From Kappaphycus alvarezii (lineage: Eukaryota > Rhodophyta > Florideophyceae > Gigartinales > Solieriaceae), in assembly GCA_002205965.3 (NCBI GenBank), contig NADL03000450.1, forward strand, positions 992,001 to 1,056,000: a DNA stretch of 64,000 bases, in the 5' to 3' direction. The position numbers and the translations under genes were made by a program. The first letter of the stretch is position 1. The number at the start of each line of letters is the position of its first letter. The notes under the pieces are model-generated. The model was given only the letters and a program-made list of their open reading frames with translations, did not search any database and had not been told where the DNA came from. Shown here in pieces: positions 24,801-36,529 of the stretch.

Positions 24801-26451
24801 AGGAAAATCAAATGTAGTGGCGGACGACTATCGAGGCAACCACAAATGTGCCGTCACCTGATCACCGAAACAATTCATTACTCCAAGAAGTTATTACCAA
24901 GACATCCTCAGAATCCAATAACATTTCGACCATATCATTCCGAACACTGAGTTAGTGGGGTTGGTAGAAGATTATAGTAGGGATGAGAACCTCAGAACCC
25001 ATTATCAAGATCCTAAAGCTCCCTTTGAGCGTCGAGGGTGCTTCTACTTAAAAACAAGAAGATCTGTGTACTAGAAGGAAATTTCAGGTCAAGCTCCTGC
25101 ATGACTATCATTGCACTCCCAACACGGGACACCTAGGAATAAGCAAAACTATCAACAGAATATCACCAAAGTTTTATTGGAAAAATTTAAGATCGGATGT
25201 AATCCGTTATGTACGTTCCTGCCAATGCCAGAGAACCAAAGCAATCAATCAGAAACCCGCAGGTCTTTTACAACCACTAGAACCACCGAAAACCAATGGA
25301 CCCACATAACCATGGATTTCATCACACCTCTCCCAAAGTCGAGAAGTGGAAACAACGGCGTGTTAACAGTCGTTGACAGACTTTCTAAGATGATCAGAAT
25401 AATACCAACGAAACCAAACACAGATGCTCCTGAAACAGCACTGCTGTTCAAGAATCACGTATACTGAAATCATGGATTACCAGAGAATATCATATGTGAC
25501 CGAGATCCCATCTTCATGAGCAAGTTTTGACAAAACTTTTTGCTCTACTAGGAACAAAGATATCCCCCTCCTCTGCATACCACCCACAAACTGATGGACA
25601 ATCCGAGATAATGAACAGGAAAATAGAGGAAATGATCCGTGCTTTCGTTAGCTTCGACAATCAGATTGGGATAATTTCCTGGTAGACTTTGAAGTTGCTT
25701 ACAACTCCTCTGTGAACGTCACCACAACTTTCTCACCATTTTTCCTCAATTACGGAATTCAACCACGAACAGTACCCTTATATGTTTTAGCATCAGACAA
25801 TCCAGCGGCAGCAGGTTTTCTAAAACATATGCAAGAAGCATTAAGGAAAGCCCAGAATCAGATCCGAAAATCCAATGAGTCCACCGCAAAATATGTAAAC
25901 AAGAAAAGAAGGCCGACTACGTTCAAGATTGGTGATAAGGTTTGGCTATCAACAAAGAACTTATCACTTGAAGATGCGGCTGGATTACGCAAACTGAACC
26001 CAAAGTATTGTGGTCCCTTTGAAATAACAGAGGATATTAACGGGGTGACTTACCGTCTGCAGTTATCTAACCGATGATCGACAGAGGAATACATAATGCG
26101 TTCCACGCTAGCCTCTTGAAACCGTTCTTTGAAGATGAATTCAACCGACAAATTCCACCACCGCCACCACTCCAATTTCAAGATGGACATGAGGAATACG
26201 AGGTTGAGTCTATACTCGCTCATAAAAAAGAACGTGGCAAAAATAAATTCCTTGTCAAATGGAAAGGGTACGGAGATCATGAGAACTCGTGGCTTCCCGA
26301 ATCATACCTCAAGAATTCTCAAGAACTTTTGAATAAGTACAAGCAAACCTCAAGAATCGGGGCGATTCTTCTCTGTAGGGGGAGTGATGTTGTATTTCAC
26401 TTCACAGACCTTATACCTTTATACAAATTCACTGCATCTACTGTACTGTAG
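21863..26451 (+). mobile_element. gag and pol of chromovirus B
   Basis: Gag (21863-22819, 318 residues) starts MDQPQVTLESLTQM, has a coiled-coil-like N-terminus and ends with the zinc knuckle CLRCREKGHMAKNC. Pol overlaps its end from about 22765. Protease-like sequence lies around 23030-23260. RT is at about 23640-24180, with [15 protein letters not shown] and [13 protein letters not shown]. RNase H is at about 24480-24830 (TTDASQYAIGAVLEQE). The integrase core is at about 25270-25700. The terminal chromodomain at about 26195-26340 reads YEVESILAHKKERGKNKFLV and then WKGYGDHENSWLPE. A few breaks lie in pol. Gag and pol overlapping in different frames is common in this family. Confidence 0.9.
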
Positions 26452-26905
26452 ATTCAAACCACTGGTAACCTTGCAGCCAGGGCTACTAGGCACTTTGCTG
26501 TCATTACACTTTCCTTACAGTTCTGAACACAGCGTTTGACCCCATTGGTACACTTGGAATAGTTACGGGCGAGCTACACACTGGGATATTATATCATTGC
26601 TTTACCAATCAAAAGCCGCCCTGCCATCCCATGCCATCTGGACCAATGTACTTCTTACATCTTGTCAGAGTATGTCACTCTTGCCGACTACAATTCTGAA
26701 AGCGCTACTTACGATACCTTCAGGGCTGTTTTACGGGAATACCTTTGAACTCGCTGCTGTTAGACTGCATTTTCCTTTAGTTTGTAGCTATCTTCAGTTC
26801 TATATAAACCCTGGTTTGGAGCGGCCGGCTTTACCCAGAAAGCCTCAACCAAAGTTTCAACCACAGTTCTACCTTGATCTGCTCGTGTGCGCTTAACACC
26901 CCACA
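26388..26905 (+). repeat. 3' LTR of chromovirus B
   Basis: 518 bp, differing from the 5' LTR at only a few positions. It follows the chromodomain end and a GGGGGAG purine tract. Element A sequence resumes at 26906. Confidence 0.93.
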
Positions 26906-27752
26906 AAGCGTCTATCTCGAGGATACGTCGAGCCCTGGGAACTTCGTTCATAGCAGCGGTAGTGTCGGCGGATAGTCCAGGGGTAAGCCCGAGGGCCGCC
27001 ACTCAGTGGTATACAGCAAGATGGCGTGAGGAATAGGGTCCTCTTCTTAACGGGCGTAATAGACCCCTTCCCTCTCCTTACCGTTTCCAACGGAAAGCCA
27101 GATGCGCGAGATGACCCAGCTCGGGTCTGAATCCAGGGCCGCGTACTGCTCGGTGTCTAGTACGGACTCTGTGAGGCCGATTCTCGCGCTGTTCTTCCTT
27201 TCAAGAGCCCAGGGGGACTCTGCAGCGAACTCCACAAGATGCCTCCAGAACACCCTCGATACATCGTCTCTGGATCTCTTTTACTCTTCTCAGCGCGCGA
27301 AGGTGACCTTTACTGCTCCTTCTAAGGTGCTTTCCACTCTCTCGAGATCTTGGCGCCCGCACAAGGGCCAAAGGACTTCAGCAAACCCTTCGTTACCTGC
27401 TGTCCGGAAGTCCATCTCCCCCGCCCTCAAGGGGACGCTGTCGTGCGCCCAACTGGACTTTACCTTCCCATCCCGCTTGAGAAGAACCCTCTCGCCTCCC
27501 CGCTCCTTCCTTGCGGCCTTTGTTCCTAACTCCTTCGAGGGCAGCTTTCCCCCCGTAGACCTACGGGCAGTCTGTTTAGTCAGCGCAAGCTACGGTCACC
27601 GATCGGAAGGAACAAACCAACACGTCGAAGAGGTCACGACCGATGGCGTGGACGGGGTGATTAAGGAGTGAAAGCGGCGATCCAGGAGGCCGGCCGAAAA
27701 GAGCTGATGCTAAGGAACAGTCACCACCTTGGCGTGATATGGGGGGGGATGG

Positions 27753-28099
27753 TGTTGCGGCAGTTCTGAGTCTGGTTGTGGAAGGGGTGCCGCAAGCGCG
27801 ATCTCGTCATTTAACCACACTCCACGCACTGTAGCACCATAGGGCGCTGCTGGAAGGTGTTGTGGGGACTACAGTAGCTGCTGATTCTAGATATTTTAAT
27901 TCCGGGTAATTTTATGTGTGTTTTAAGGCACTGTGCGATAGCCGAACAGCGCAAATTAAATAATATTTATTAGGGCGGCTGGTCCCACCGAAGGGGGAGA
28001 CCGGCAGCCAACTCCCTCCAACCCTACTCAGGTTCTCCCCTCCGTCAGCGCGTACGCCAGCCCTCACCTCTTCGTGCGTTCCAAATTACGCCCTCAACA
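27753..28099 (+). repeat. 3' LTR of gypsy element A
   Basis: 347-bp partner of 14625-14971. It is preceded by a G-rich tract and followed directly by the target duplication GTAGT. Confidence 0.93.
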
Positions 28100-28444
28100 G
28101 TAGTTGGTGCAGACGAAGGGTATGGACAGGGCAAATGGTGTCTACTTGCGGGCAAGAGATGACTCAAACATTTAAAGACTGGTTAATATTGCAATTGTCC
28201 GCCTAATTCAATAAAAGGCGGTCTACTTTAGTTAGTACTGTAATCTCGGAGCATTAGAGGGATTACGGTAAGAGAAATAACTTCGCTGTGGCAGAAAAAA
28301 TGAGAGACAAATTTAGGATCATAACTTGTCAGAATTCTTCCTCCACAGCAATTTATGGCAGCACCATCACAAGACCTTTTAGGAGTATAAGATCCTGAAG
28401 GGCTCCGAACCAAGAACCAGTGCGATCCGCGCATCTAGATCCCT

Positions 28445-29325
28445 ATGCGCCAACAAGACTACACAATTGGCAAAGCAAGGCGGGGCCTTCTCGATCGTCG
28501 TAGAAGGCTTATCATTTCTGTTGAAAGTGACGCTGACTCGCCGCCGCTTATACATAATTTGAAACAAGCAGCCAAGGCCAGGCGAGTCGTGCGTCTCATC
28601 TTCCTACGATCTCGACAGATATCTCGAACTCAGTTTAATCTGAACTCTAAAATCGATGAACAGTCTCTTCGTGACCTCCGCTTCCGCACCGCTGAGAACG
28701 GTACTGTTTGAGCTGTTTTATCGTGGACCTGAGGTGTCACAAGCTGAAACCAATGCTTTTGCGATAGGATAACGGCTACATAAATCTTTTTGAGAAGGTT
28801 ATCTTTCCCCACTAGGTGGCTGGATCTATAGGTAACATTTGGAATGCGATCATCAGCATTATGTGAAGTTTTTTATGAAGTTTTGGAAACGTTTCTACAT
28901 GGTAGAGGTCACCTCTTGGAGAATTTTAGGTTCGATCTGATGATGGAAAGGGCTCAGCTTTATTCGGAAGTCATACATGGGAAAGGAGCCCCTCTTCAGA
29001 ATTGCGTCGGGTTTCTGGACTGTACCAAAATTCAAATGAGCAGACCTGGCGGTGCTAGTGATATGGAACGCGCATGTTACTCCAGGCATAAAAGAATTCA
29101 CTGAATGATATATCAGACATTTACCACTCCCGACGGGCTAATTTTTTATCTATATGTATCAGAGGTGGGAATACTCAATTACATGACGCTTTACAGACAG
29201 AGCGGCATCTGGGAACAGCTGGAGGCTATTATGGTTATCGGGGGTACGCAGTACTTCCTTTATGGCGACGCTGCTTTCATATTAAGACTTTGGCTTCAGA
29301 CCGCTTTCGACCGTTCAGGAGCAAC
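28445..29325 (+). mobile_element. PIF/Harbinger transposase, element H1 (broken)
   Basis: DDE nuclease of the PIF/Harbinger (DDE_Tnp_4) type. The N-terminal part at 28780-28950 reads LRRLSFPTRWLDL and then FGMRSSALCEVFYEVLETFL. The core follows: NCVGFLDCTKIQMSRPGG (first Asp), RACYSRHKRIH, IYQTFTTPDGLIFYLY, then GILNYMTLYRQSG and FLYGDAAFILRLWLQTAF. Relatives usually carry an Asp just before the MTL motif; here it is Tyr, which would remove a catalytic residue. In-frame stops and frame changes break the gene, and the C-terminal third is missing after about 29325. It is convergent with the Myb-like partner gene at 29600-30590. Confidence 0.85.
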
Positions 29326-29599
29326 TGCAAGCCACAACCGTAACTCTCCACCCTCCGATCCTCCCCACACAAAGCCCCCCAACTGTCACACCCCCCTCCC
29401 CTCCCATGGCCTGGTGGATAGAAGCGTTGTGCGGGGGGTGTTGATTTTGTTGCAGTTGAGGGTTGGGGAGTATGGGGTAGATGGGGGTGGATTTTGTTCT
29501 GCTTAGAGTCTTGTTGTTGTGTAGTGTCTCTTTTATTTTGCAAAGACATATACCAGGTTAACTTGACAAAAGAACTTCAGCTACTGCAGTTTACTAATC

Positions 29600-30590
29600 A
29601 TCGGGTCAAGGACTGCGATGACCCCCTTCCGTTCCTCAGTTGCGCCCTTCCGTTCCTCACTTTCAATTTGCAAACGCTGTTCTTCAAGGTCCAATGTCTT
29701 CTCATCCACATTGATCCTTCTTGCATCGTTTTCCTGTGCCTTCTCAAGGCGCTTCGACTATCTCTCATCTCTCTGCATCTCAAAAGTCAACCTCTGTTCC
29801 TCGATCTTGAGAAGCTTATCGTCGAAATCTTGACGTAACTTGATGTGAGCAGACATTAGCTGCCTGTCTTCGTCGTCCGAATCGGAGAACAGCGCGCGCC
29901 TTTTTAGCCCCTTTTTACAGGATGCTCTTTGATCAGCATCACCATTTTCTGCCGATTTATTTCTAGAAAGCGCCAGAGCTCTTATTTTCTCGCCCGCTGC
30001 TGCTAAACGCTTATCAATTTCGGTCTTCTCATCTCTCTCTGCTCTCCGGGCCTCTTCGGCTTCATCGATTGCCAGCATGATATCGTCTAAGAGCATCTGG
30101 CGCTCCATACGCACTTCGATAATCCCAGACGCGTCCCTGTTCTTATTAACGGCCAATCTGTGCGCGGCTAATATTTTTTAAAACGATCGTTCAAAGTCTT
30201 CCATGTCGGCTCCGACAAAAAGTTTAGGCACCCTGGTGGCACAGATTCCCGGAAAACGTGTAGAGTCTGTTCAAATCTGGATTGAGACTCTCCGAACGGG
30301 GCAACGTGGGCGTCACATTGTGACAGCCTTCAGCAAACAGATGTCCAAGGCGTTAGTGAATCTGATGCGCCGTTTTTTTGGATCCCTCGCCTGAAGTTTC
30401 GTTTGAGAAAACTGTAGGTGTTGGATCTGAATGAGAGGAAGGTGCCGAGCCAGCGGTAGCAGATGTATCCCCGCGAGCTGCAGTTATGTAGGCTGCTGTA
30501 GCTGATGGAGCGGGGGATGCGGGATGAGTGTTGATCGCAGGTGTTGAATGGTTTGGAGGGGTAACAGTGTGCATAGTGAAGGAGAGAAAT
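29600..30590 (-). mobile_element. Harbinger accessory (Myb/SANT-like) protein gene, element H1
   Basis: Second gene of a Harbinger element, reading toward the transposase. The N-terminus (about 30580-30360) is Pro/Ser/Thr-rich. A Trp/Arg-containing DNA-binding-type segment follows around 30350-30180. The C-terminal part (30156 down to about 29758) is a charged coiled coil (MLLDDIMLAIDEAEEARRAE, then FDDKLLKIEEQRLTFEMQRD). Harbinger elements are known to carry such a Myb/trihelix protein, which helps the transposase enter the nucleus and bind the ends. Frame changes break it. Assignment rests on the order of parts and on the similar gene at 47722-48540. Confidence 0.55.
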
Positions 30591-30599
30591 CTGATCGTT

Positions 30600-31069
30600 T
30601 GTGTGATGTTGAATGGGATTGCGGTCAGTGTCAAAGTTCGAGATACAATAGCTCGCGGCGGAAGTATCAGTGAAGTTGGCGGGAATCTTGCCCCATCATA
30701 TGCTCGAAATAGAGTGGGTGCTCTGTTGCATTTTTTTCTTATTTCACTAAAACGAGCTTCGACAGAAAAATGACTTCACTTCGTTTACAAATCTTACCTC
30801 ACATTGCACAAGTGTAATACGTTTGAAGATATTTGTTGCGTACGCCGAATTCATTTTTCTACCGTCATATCTCTATTGTTTTTAATTTTGTGTAGTTGGC
30901 AGTCTTGTCAGTAGAGCTGCATAAAATTGTTAATCTCCTAATATTTTAAAAAAGTAATGCGTGTTTCTGTATTCAACTGTGGTTGTAGAATAGTATTGGC
31001 TCTTTCGCAGTATCCCTCGTATTTCGATGAGAGTTCTAATGCGTACAAAATATTTCACGTAATTGGAAA
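30600..31069. other. Intergenic stretch before the Tc1 element
   Basis: AT-rich and without a gene. The outer end of Harbinger element H1 probably lies within it, but no terminal inverted repeat was recognised. Confidence 0.4.
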
Positions 31070-31071
31070 TA

Positions 31072-32645
31072 CACTCCCCGAAAAAAAATGATAGCACCAA
31101 GCACCTCGTATACCGCATCACAGAAACTACTCCGCGCAGCTTATAATAAAACTTGAGGACTTTTAGTAGAACCAATAACATTTCAAATTACGCCAAAAAA
31201 TGAAACTTGACGACATATTGAAGCATGTAACTACCCCCTCTTCTGGGTCACCAAATTTTTTTCACACAAAATAAAAATAGGACCAAGACATAAAAATGCC
31301 AACAGCAGATTGATACAATATAAAAACACAATATTCCAAAGACCAACCGAGAGAATCAGTAGCCTCCTCACCATTCTCACCCTTTTCCAACATCCACCTC
31401 TCTTCAACCATGGGCAGATCTACTCCTCTCACTAAAAAAAAAGAAGCATTTTGGCACTTTGTCATCAAATGGCACCAGAACGAAAGATTGCGCAGTTTAT
31501 TGGAATATCTAGGACAGCTGTACACAACTTTATTGGAGCCCAAGGAGTGAAAAAAGCTTTAAAAAGCTCTGCAGACCGAGAGAGACATCCGACACTAAGC
31601 TGCGAGCTTTATTTGGGCATGCATCTACAGTAAATTAAACTGCAAGAGAGCTACAAAACAATCTCGATTTATCCGTTTCCGTTCGCCGCATACAGCAGCT
31701 GCTATATTGAAGCGGGAATTTGATTTACAAGAAGAAAAAACTGTTCCTTCCATTACTGTGGACCATAAAAAAGTACTCTATGATTGGGCCGAGGAACATG
31801 TCACTTGGGGCATCTCAGATTGGAAGGATGTTATATTTAGCGATGAGAAGAAGTTCAATTTAGATGGCCCGGATGGATTTTCCTTTTATTGGCACGATTT
31901 TCGTAAAAAACCATAAGTTTTCTCCACACCTCAGCAAGGAGGATCATCTGTCATGGTTTGGGCTGCTATTTCATACTTTAGGGTGTCTAATATCGTGTTT
32001 ATTACTGAAATGCAGGATTTTAAACTGTGCTGTAACATTTTGGAAGAAGGTCTTTTACTGTTTGTTGACAAATACGTTGGTGATACATTTATTTTTCAGC
32101 AGGACAATGCAGCCACGCATAGAACTATTTACACAAAGGATTAGTTAGAAAGCAATGATGTCTATACTTTACCTTGGCCTGCAAAATCTCCCGATTTGAA
32201 TCCTATAGAGAACATGTGGGGGGTTTTGGTCCGGGAAGTTTATCGAAATCAGCGCGAATTTACATGCGTCGCTGACTTGCTAGAGTACATTAATGATTGC
32301 TGGCATCGTATCAATAGAAGTATCGTTAAGGCCTTTTTAAGTCTATGACTAATCGCTGTATAGAAGTGATTGAACGCAAGGGTAACTGTACTCACTAGTA
32401 GCTTTTTAAGTGAGAATATAGTAAATTGAATGTTGTGGTCCTGTAATTTTTTCGCCTGAAATAATGGTCCTATTGTTCTTTTATTCTAATTCGTTGAAAA
32501 TGCACATTATTCTCAGCCTGGTACATATAAAATGTTTATTATATTACTCATACTTCACATTTATGCCAGCGTACTACTGTACTAACGTATAGGTTTCATA
32601 GAATTACTAATTTGGATGTTGGTGCTATCTTTTTTTCGGGGAGTG
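31072..32645 (+). mobile_element. Tc1/mariner transposon with both TIRs and TA target duplication
   Basis: A 1574-bp element with complete ends. The left end CACTCCCCGAAAAAAA and the right end (its complement) form inverted repeats of about 27 bp, continuing through ATAGCACCAA on both sides. TA lies directly outside each end (31070-31071 and 32646-32647). The transposase is on the plus strand. A helix-turn-helix start is at about 31451-31560 (RKIAQFIGISRTAVHNFIG). The first Asp is in VIFSDEKKFNLDGPDG, the second in FIFQQDNAATHR. The Glu is in WPAKSPDLNPIENMWGVL, 34 residues after the second Asp, giving the Tc1-type DD34E spacing. Several frame changes and in-frame stops (one a TAG at the usual Trp after the second Asp block) make it non-autonomous. 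The ends look well preserved. Confidence 0.95.
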
Positions 32646-33059
32646 TACTGTCCCCAAGCTGTTTCCCAGCCGCAACTCACGTCGCGAAAACAGAAAAGGA
32701 ACTTCAATGGTCTTCACTTCTACTTTCGACATCACTTAACCATATCAAACAGGGTCATTGCCAAGACCTTTATACCCGGTGCACGGACACCTTACCCCCG
32801 CGAAAATACTCCTGCCCCCCGCTACGAGGCCATCGCTGAGCATTCCAACGATGCCAGTGATATTTCAATGTCGGGTGAATCCCCCAAGCAACCGCTGCCC
32901 TCCCCGAGAAAATCCCACTCGCAACAACCCCAACCTCCACTCTTTCTGTAATCCAAACAACCCATACCAACCATCTTGAAAACGCCACCGCAACCCCTCC
33001 GTCAAAGTTGCCGGCCCTCACTCCCATCACACAATCACCCTGCCCACGAGCCCGGCAAA

Positions 33060-33625
33060 GCTTAAGCTGATATTAAATCCCAGGACCGGACGGCACTAGC
33101 CACTCCATACTCTGTGCCCACAAACATGTTCTGACAGGAGCATAATCTCAAGCCAGTAAACGTTCTGCATTCAGATCTTTCGTCAACAAGCAGGAAAGCG
33201 GTAAGGCTCCGATCCCTTTACAACCCTATTGCTCCTGCTGATCTTTGATATTTCACGCCCATGTGCCCCTGTGATACCCATCGCTTGCTCTGCACTTGGA
33301 GTCCAATACAGAAGATTTGTGGAATGGTTCCTCGGGGCCAGAGTCAGTATGGACCCCTAGCCTCTCTCCTACCTGAATCCTCCGCAGCACGCTTTCGACT
33401 CCAAAAACAGTACTGACGCTCTATTTTGCGCCCATTGGAAAGCATCAGCAGCGCTCGTAGATAAAGACTACTCACTCCTCAAATGTGACCACACGGATGC
33501 TTTTAACCGACTGGAGCGATCCATTTTCCTGGAAACGTTCCCAAACATTAAACTAACCAAATATTCCCCTTCCAAAGCCGCCTGGTTAACTGCGCTACCA
33601 GCTAATTTTGGGGGAACACGGGAGG
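33060..33625 (+). mobile_element. LINE reverse transcriptase fragment
   Basis: A 5' part of a non-LTR RT. At about 33476-33610 the translation reads LLKCDHTDAFNRLERSIFLE and then FPNIKLTKYSPSKAAW, the conserved Asp-containing block before the YADD motif in LINE RTs. Upstream sequence (33060-33470) is compatible with the preceding RT blocks but has stops. The YADD part and the 3' end are missing, so this is a truncated, dead copy. Confidence 0.6.
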
Positions 33626-33689
33626 TGGGGTGTTTTTATCATCAAGGATCAATGGCAAAGTACTGTAGGTGGGGTTGAGCTAGAGATTA

Positions 33690-33975
33690 CGGAGACGAGA
33701 GGGATGGAAATTTTTGTGGTATTTTAATGTATGGAAAATGCGGTCGGTTGTATCCACGCCGCTAGAGTGCCTTGTGCGGGAGAAGTCATCACTGATGGGT
33801 AACACGAATTAACATTCCTTACAGGAGCTGCTCAGTGCCAGCGAGCTGGCATGCCGCGTTAGACATGACGGCCACGGCAGCGTGCCTATGGATAAGCACC
33901 GCCCTAACCTTTCCAGACCGTAGGTCTTCATCGTTCGAACGGCCACGTTTCGCGCAACATCGGTTAGGCGAAAGG
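33690..33975. repeat. R1 repeat, copy a
   Basis: Aligns with 39560-39850 over about 250 bp. Shared blocks are GCGGTCGGTTGTATCCACGC / GTGGTCGGTCGTATCCACGC, AGTCATC, CAGCGTGCC, CGAACGGCCACGTT and CATCGGTTA. On the plus strand both begin with a readable VVG-x-IHA-like segment; on the minus strand both give VRAVL then HAA then NAAC. Identity looks like 60-70% by eye. The element type is unknown. Confidence 0.6.
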
Positions 33976-34248
33976 TGACCTTTTAATCCAAAAATCAGAA
34001 GTAGGGACAAAGACTATCTGTATGGATGTCCAGTCTCTAATTCGAACTAACATACTTAGCTCTAGTTAATACAATTACAATGCATCCTCTGCATTTCGAG
34101 ATGCCTCAAATTGAGTCCTGAGTGAGATTTTCCTGAGCCCTGCTATTGTCAACATTTACAATCTAGCCCAGCCGTAAGCAGTACCGTCTTAATGAGAGCT
34201 GTCGCTAGTAAGATGTATTTTGCAATGATTCGTCATAACAGCCGTGTA

Positions 34249-36420
34249 TCAGAGGACGAACGATGAGATACACGTACGCAGGGAATGAAACTCAGAAAGA
34301 CGGTGTTTCCCACGCCTGTCAGCCACTAAGTTGCTAAGGTCTTGCAGAGCCTTGAGACCACATTTTCCAATCTGCCCATAGATGTCGATAGCGAGAGGGA
34401 TGATTTCTAAGCCTTCTTGGTCGCAGGCCGCAGAATAGTTTGCTACTTTCTTCTTCTCGGCACGGTCAAGAGTAGACACACCATTGTCTGCGAAGTAGCC
34501 GTATGGGGCAGAATGGGGGCTGACAGTGGTGACATCCAAGGCCATGGGAGATGGCGCGAACAGGAAATCGTCAATGACGAAGTCAAGTGCTCGCCGCTCA
34601 GTGGGGCTCTTGCGCAGATCGGCTGCGTGGACACGCTCCCGTTTGACGGAAAGAGAAATGGCGGGGTGCGAGATTTCGTGGTGCAAAATATCGCGCAGGC
34701 GTTTGTGCTGGCTTACCGCTCCGATACCACCCTTACATATAGCCGCGTGATGTCCGAGCTCGTCAAGGATAGGCGGAACGTCGGAATGGCCGGAGAGGCA
34801 TGTGGGGCAGTGGTCCGAGCCGCGGAAGACCGGAGCTCCGAGGCGTGCAGAGGCCATCGTACGCCATATCTCGCCGGGTGTATACGGGCCATTGGATAGG
34901 AGGGGCAGGGTGGATAAAGGGGCTGAAGCGGTGGAGGACTGCACCGAGAGAAGGCGCGAGTAGTGATTGTTGTAGTGGTGTGTGGGGAAAGAGTGACGCA
35001 ACTTCAACAGGTGGGATTGGTACAGATGCTCAGTAATAGCGTGTTGTAAGGAGCGAGAGTCCTTGTGTCCAATCGGGGGATGTCCTCAAGCAGTGCCTCT
35101 AATTGGAGTTCCAAATATTCGTCCAGGTCTGCCGAGAGCCTGTCGTAAGCGGGAGCAAGGAGACTTGCTGCGCGGGAATACGGAGTTGTTAGAAGTCGAT
35201 TGACGAGATCGAGGCTCGAAAGGAAGGAGGTGAAGGCGATGATGTCGACATCCTGTGAAGGGGTGAGTCCTAGACCGCCAATCGGAACGGTAGGGACGCC
35301 TGGAGCCACTGATTTTGGTCGACTTTGCGATGAGTCTGTTCGAGGGCCCTTCGCATGCTCTTGTCAAAAGATTTGGCAAGAGGGGTAGTAATTTCCGGCA
35401 GGGCAGTTCGAAACGAGTACACACGAGGGAGGACGATGCACAGTAGCGGAGGATGTGGAACGAAATTTGCGGATCGTTTAGGAGGGCGAGAGAGGACCGC
35501 AAGGCTTCGGCGTTGACAGGAGCTTGGCGTGCGAGGGTGATGGGGGCAGATGTGGTGCCCACCGGGCTTCCCTGGACTGTAGTGGCATCCGAGGTGATGA
35601 CGTCGCATGGAAACCCAGGGAGGGAGGAGTCGGAGTAGAGAGAGGGCTACTATACTGATGTTTTCTTAGGGTTAAAGTTAACGATAAACCCGTGTTGTGG
35701 GCCGTGCTGCTGGAGATAGAGCAGGATTTGCTTAGCAACTGGGGCCGGCGCAACGATGTTTCCGTCATCTGCATACCACGTGTGAAGAGGGAGAGAGGGC
35801 AAGTGGTATGCAATAGCTTCCACTAAGGGATGGAGGACAAGAGCGAAGAGCAGCATTCCTAGTGGATCTCCCCGTTGGGTGCCAGTCCTGCTCCACAGGT
35901 TAAGTCGACCAAAAAAGAGCCTGGAGGGCTCGGCGTGCAAGTAGTGGATCCATTGTTTGGCTTGAGGGATTCGGGCAACAGCTTTGTCCAGAATCTTGGC
36001 ACGCTCAATCGAATTAAACGCGTTCCGGACGTCTACTTATATGAGGACATGCTTGGTCTGTGCAGAGCTGAGCTGCTGTATGGTGGCAGGCGTGGCATGA
36101 ACAATTGCCCCAGTAGCTCTTGGGACGCCAACTTCAAGCTGTAGAGCTTGTATGAGGAGAGGGTAGTGTCATTGCGGATACATTTCATAATGAGGCGTCC
36201 TGCTAGACGGCGAATTGCGAGGCCGATTGCGATTCGACGAGGCCTATTTTACGTAGCAACTGATATACATGGGAAACTGAGGTTCTCTGGAACCAACTCG
36301 CTGTGGCACCAAGATTCGCCCCAAACTCCTTCCAGCAAACAACTGTCGTTATTCTGGACGAGTTTCGCCCAGCGGCGAGATGCGGGTGGCGAGACGGAGG
36401 GTTTTGGATTGCTTTATCAA
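34249..36420 (-). mobile_element. LINE ORF2 remnant (RT to C-terminal zinc-binding region)
   Basis: Non-LTR retrotransposon on the minus strand. From about 36230 downward come the RT blocks: RRIAIGLAIRRLAGRLIMKC, then VDVRNAFNSIERAKILDKAV near 36030, then GTQRGDPLGMLLFALVLHPL and LHTWYADDGNIVAPAP around 35890-35750 (the YADD catalytic motif). The thumb and C-terminal parts follow to 34249, including DHCPTCLSGHSDVP and LGHHAAICKGG, a Cys/His cluster typical of this LINE group. Frame changes separate the blocks, so it is inactive. The 3' end lies near 34249 and no poly-A was seen. Confidence 0.85.
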
Positions 36421-36439
36421 CAGACTAGGGGAAGTGCAA

Positions 36440-36520
36440 CGTGCAGCGCCACCAAAAATGACTAGCTCTGGAGGGGTACCGTAGGCAAACATCTGCATGT
36501 TGCAGGCTACGGCAGGTGCA
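36440..36520 (-). mobile_element. LINE 3'-end fragment
   Basis: Resembles 57420-57486: both hold GGCAAACATCTGCATGTTGC preceded by a GCCACYAAAAWTGAC-like block. In the longer copy this is the C-terminal coding end of a LINE on the minus strand. Confidence 0.5.
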
Positions 36521-36529
36521 TTTACTGTA

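Larger units (their letters stand above)
20614..26905 (+). mobile_element. Ty3/gypsy chromovirus element B, nested in A
   Basis: An LTR retrotransposon of 6292 bp with two 518-bp LTRs (20614-21131 and 26388-26905). It is inserted in the 3' part of element A in the same orientation. The LTRs begin TGTT and end CCCCACA. The flanks read AAGAG on the left and AAGCG on the right, an imperfect 5-bp target duplication. The two LTRs differ at only a handful of positions by eye (about 1%), so it is much younger than its host. Gag is whole in one frame; pol has a few breaks. A chromodomain at the end of integrase places it among chromoviruses. Confidence 0.93.
14625..28099 (+). mobile_element. Ty3/gypsy element A, host of a nested element
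   Basis: An LTR retrotransposon bounded by two 347-bp LTRs (14625-14971 and 27753-28099). Both LTRs begin TGTTGCGG and end CTCAAYA. A 5-bp target duplication, GTAGT, sits directly outside each end (14620-14624 and 28100-28104). The pol order (protease, RT, RNase H, integrase) on the plus strand marks it as Ty3/gypsy. A second LTR element occupies 20614-26905. By eye the two LTRs differ at about 21 of 347 positions (about 6%), so the insertion is of moderate age. The coding region has several breaks and the element looks dead. Confidence 0.92.

Noticed and set aside
27102-27671. 189-codon plus-strand frame in the 3' part of element A
   Set aside because: Ser/Arg/Pro-rich without any domain, and overlapping frames on the other strand look equally open. 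It is not supported as a separate gene.
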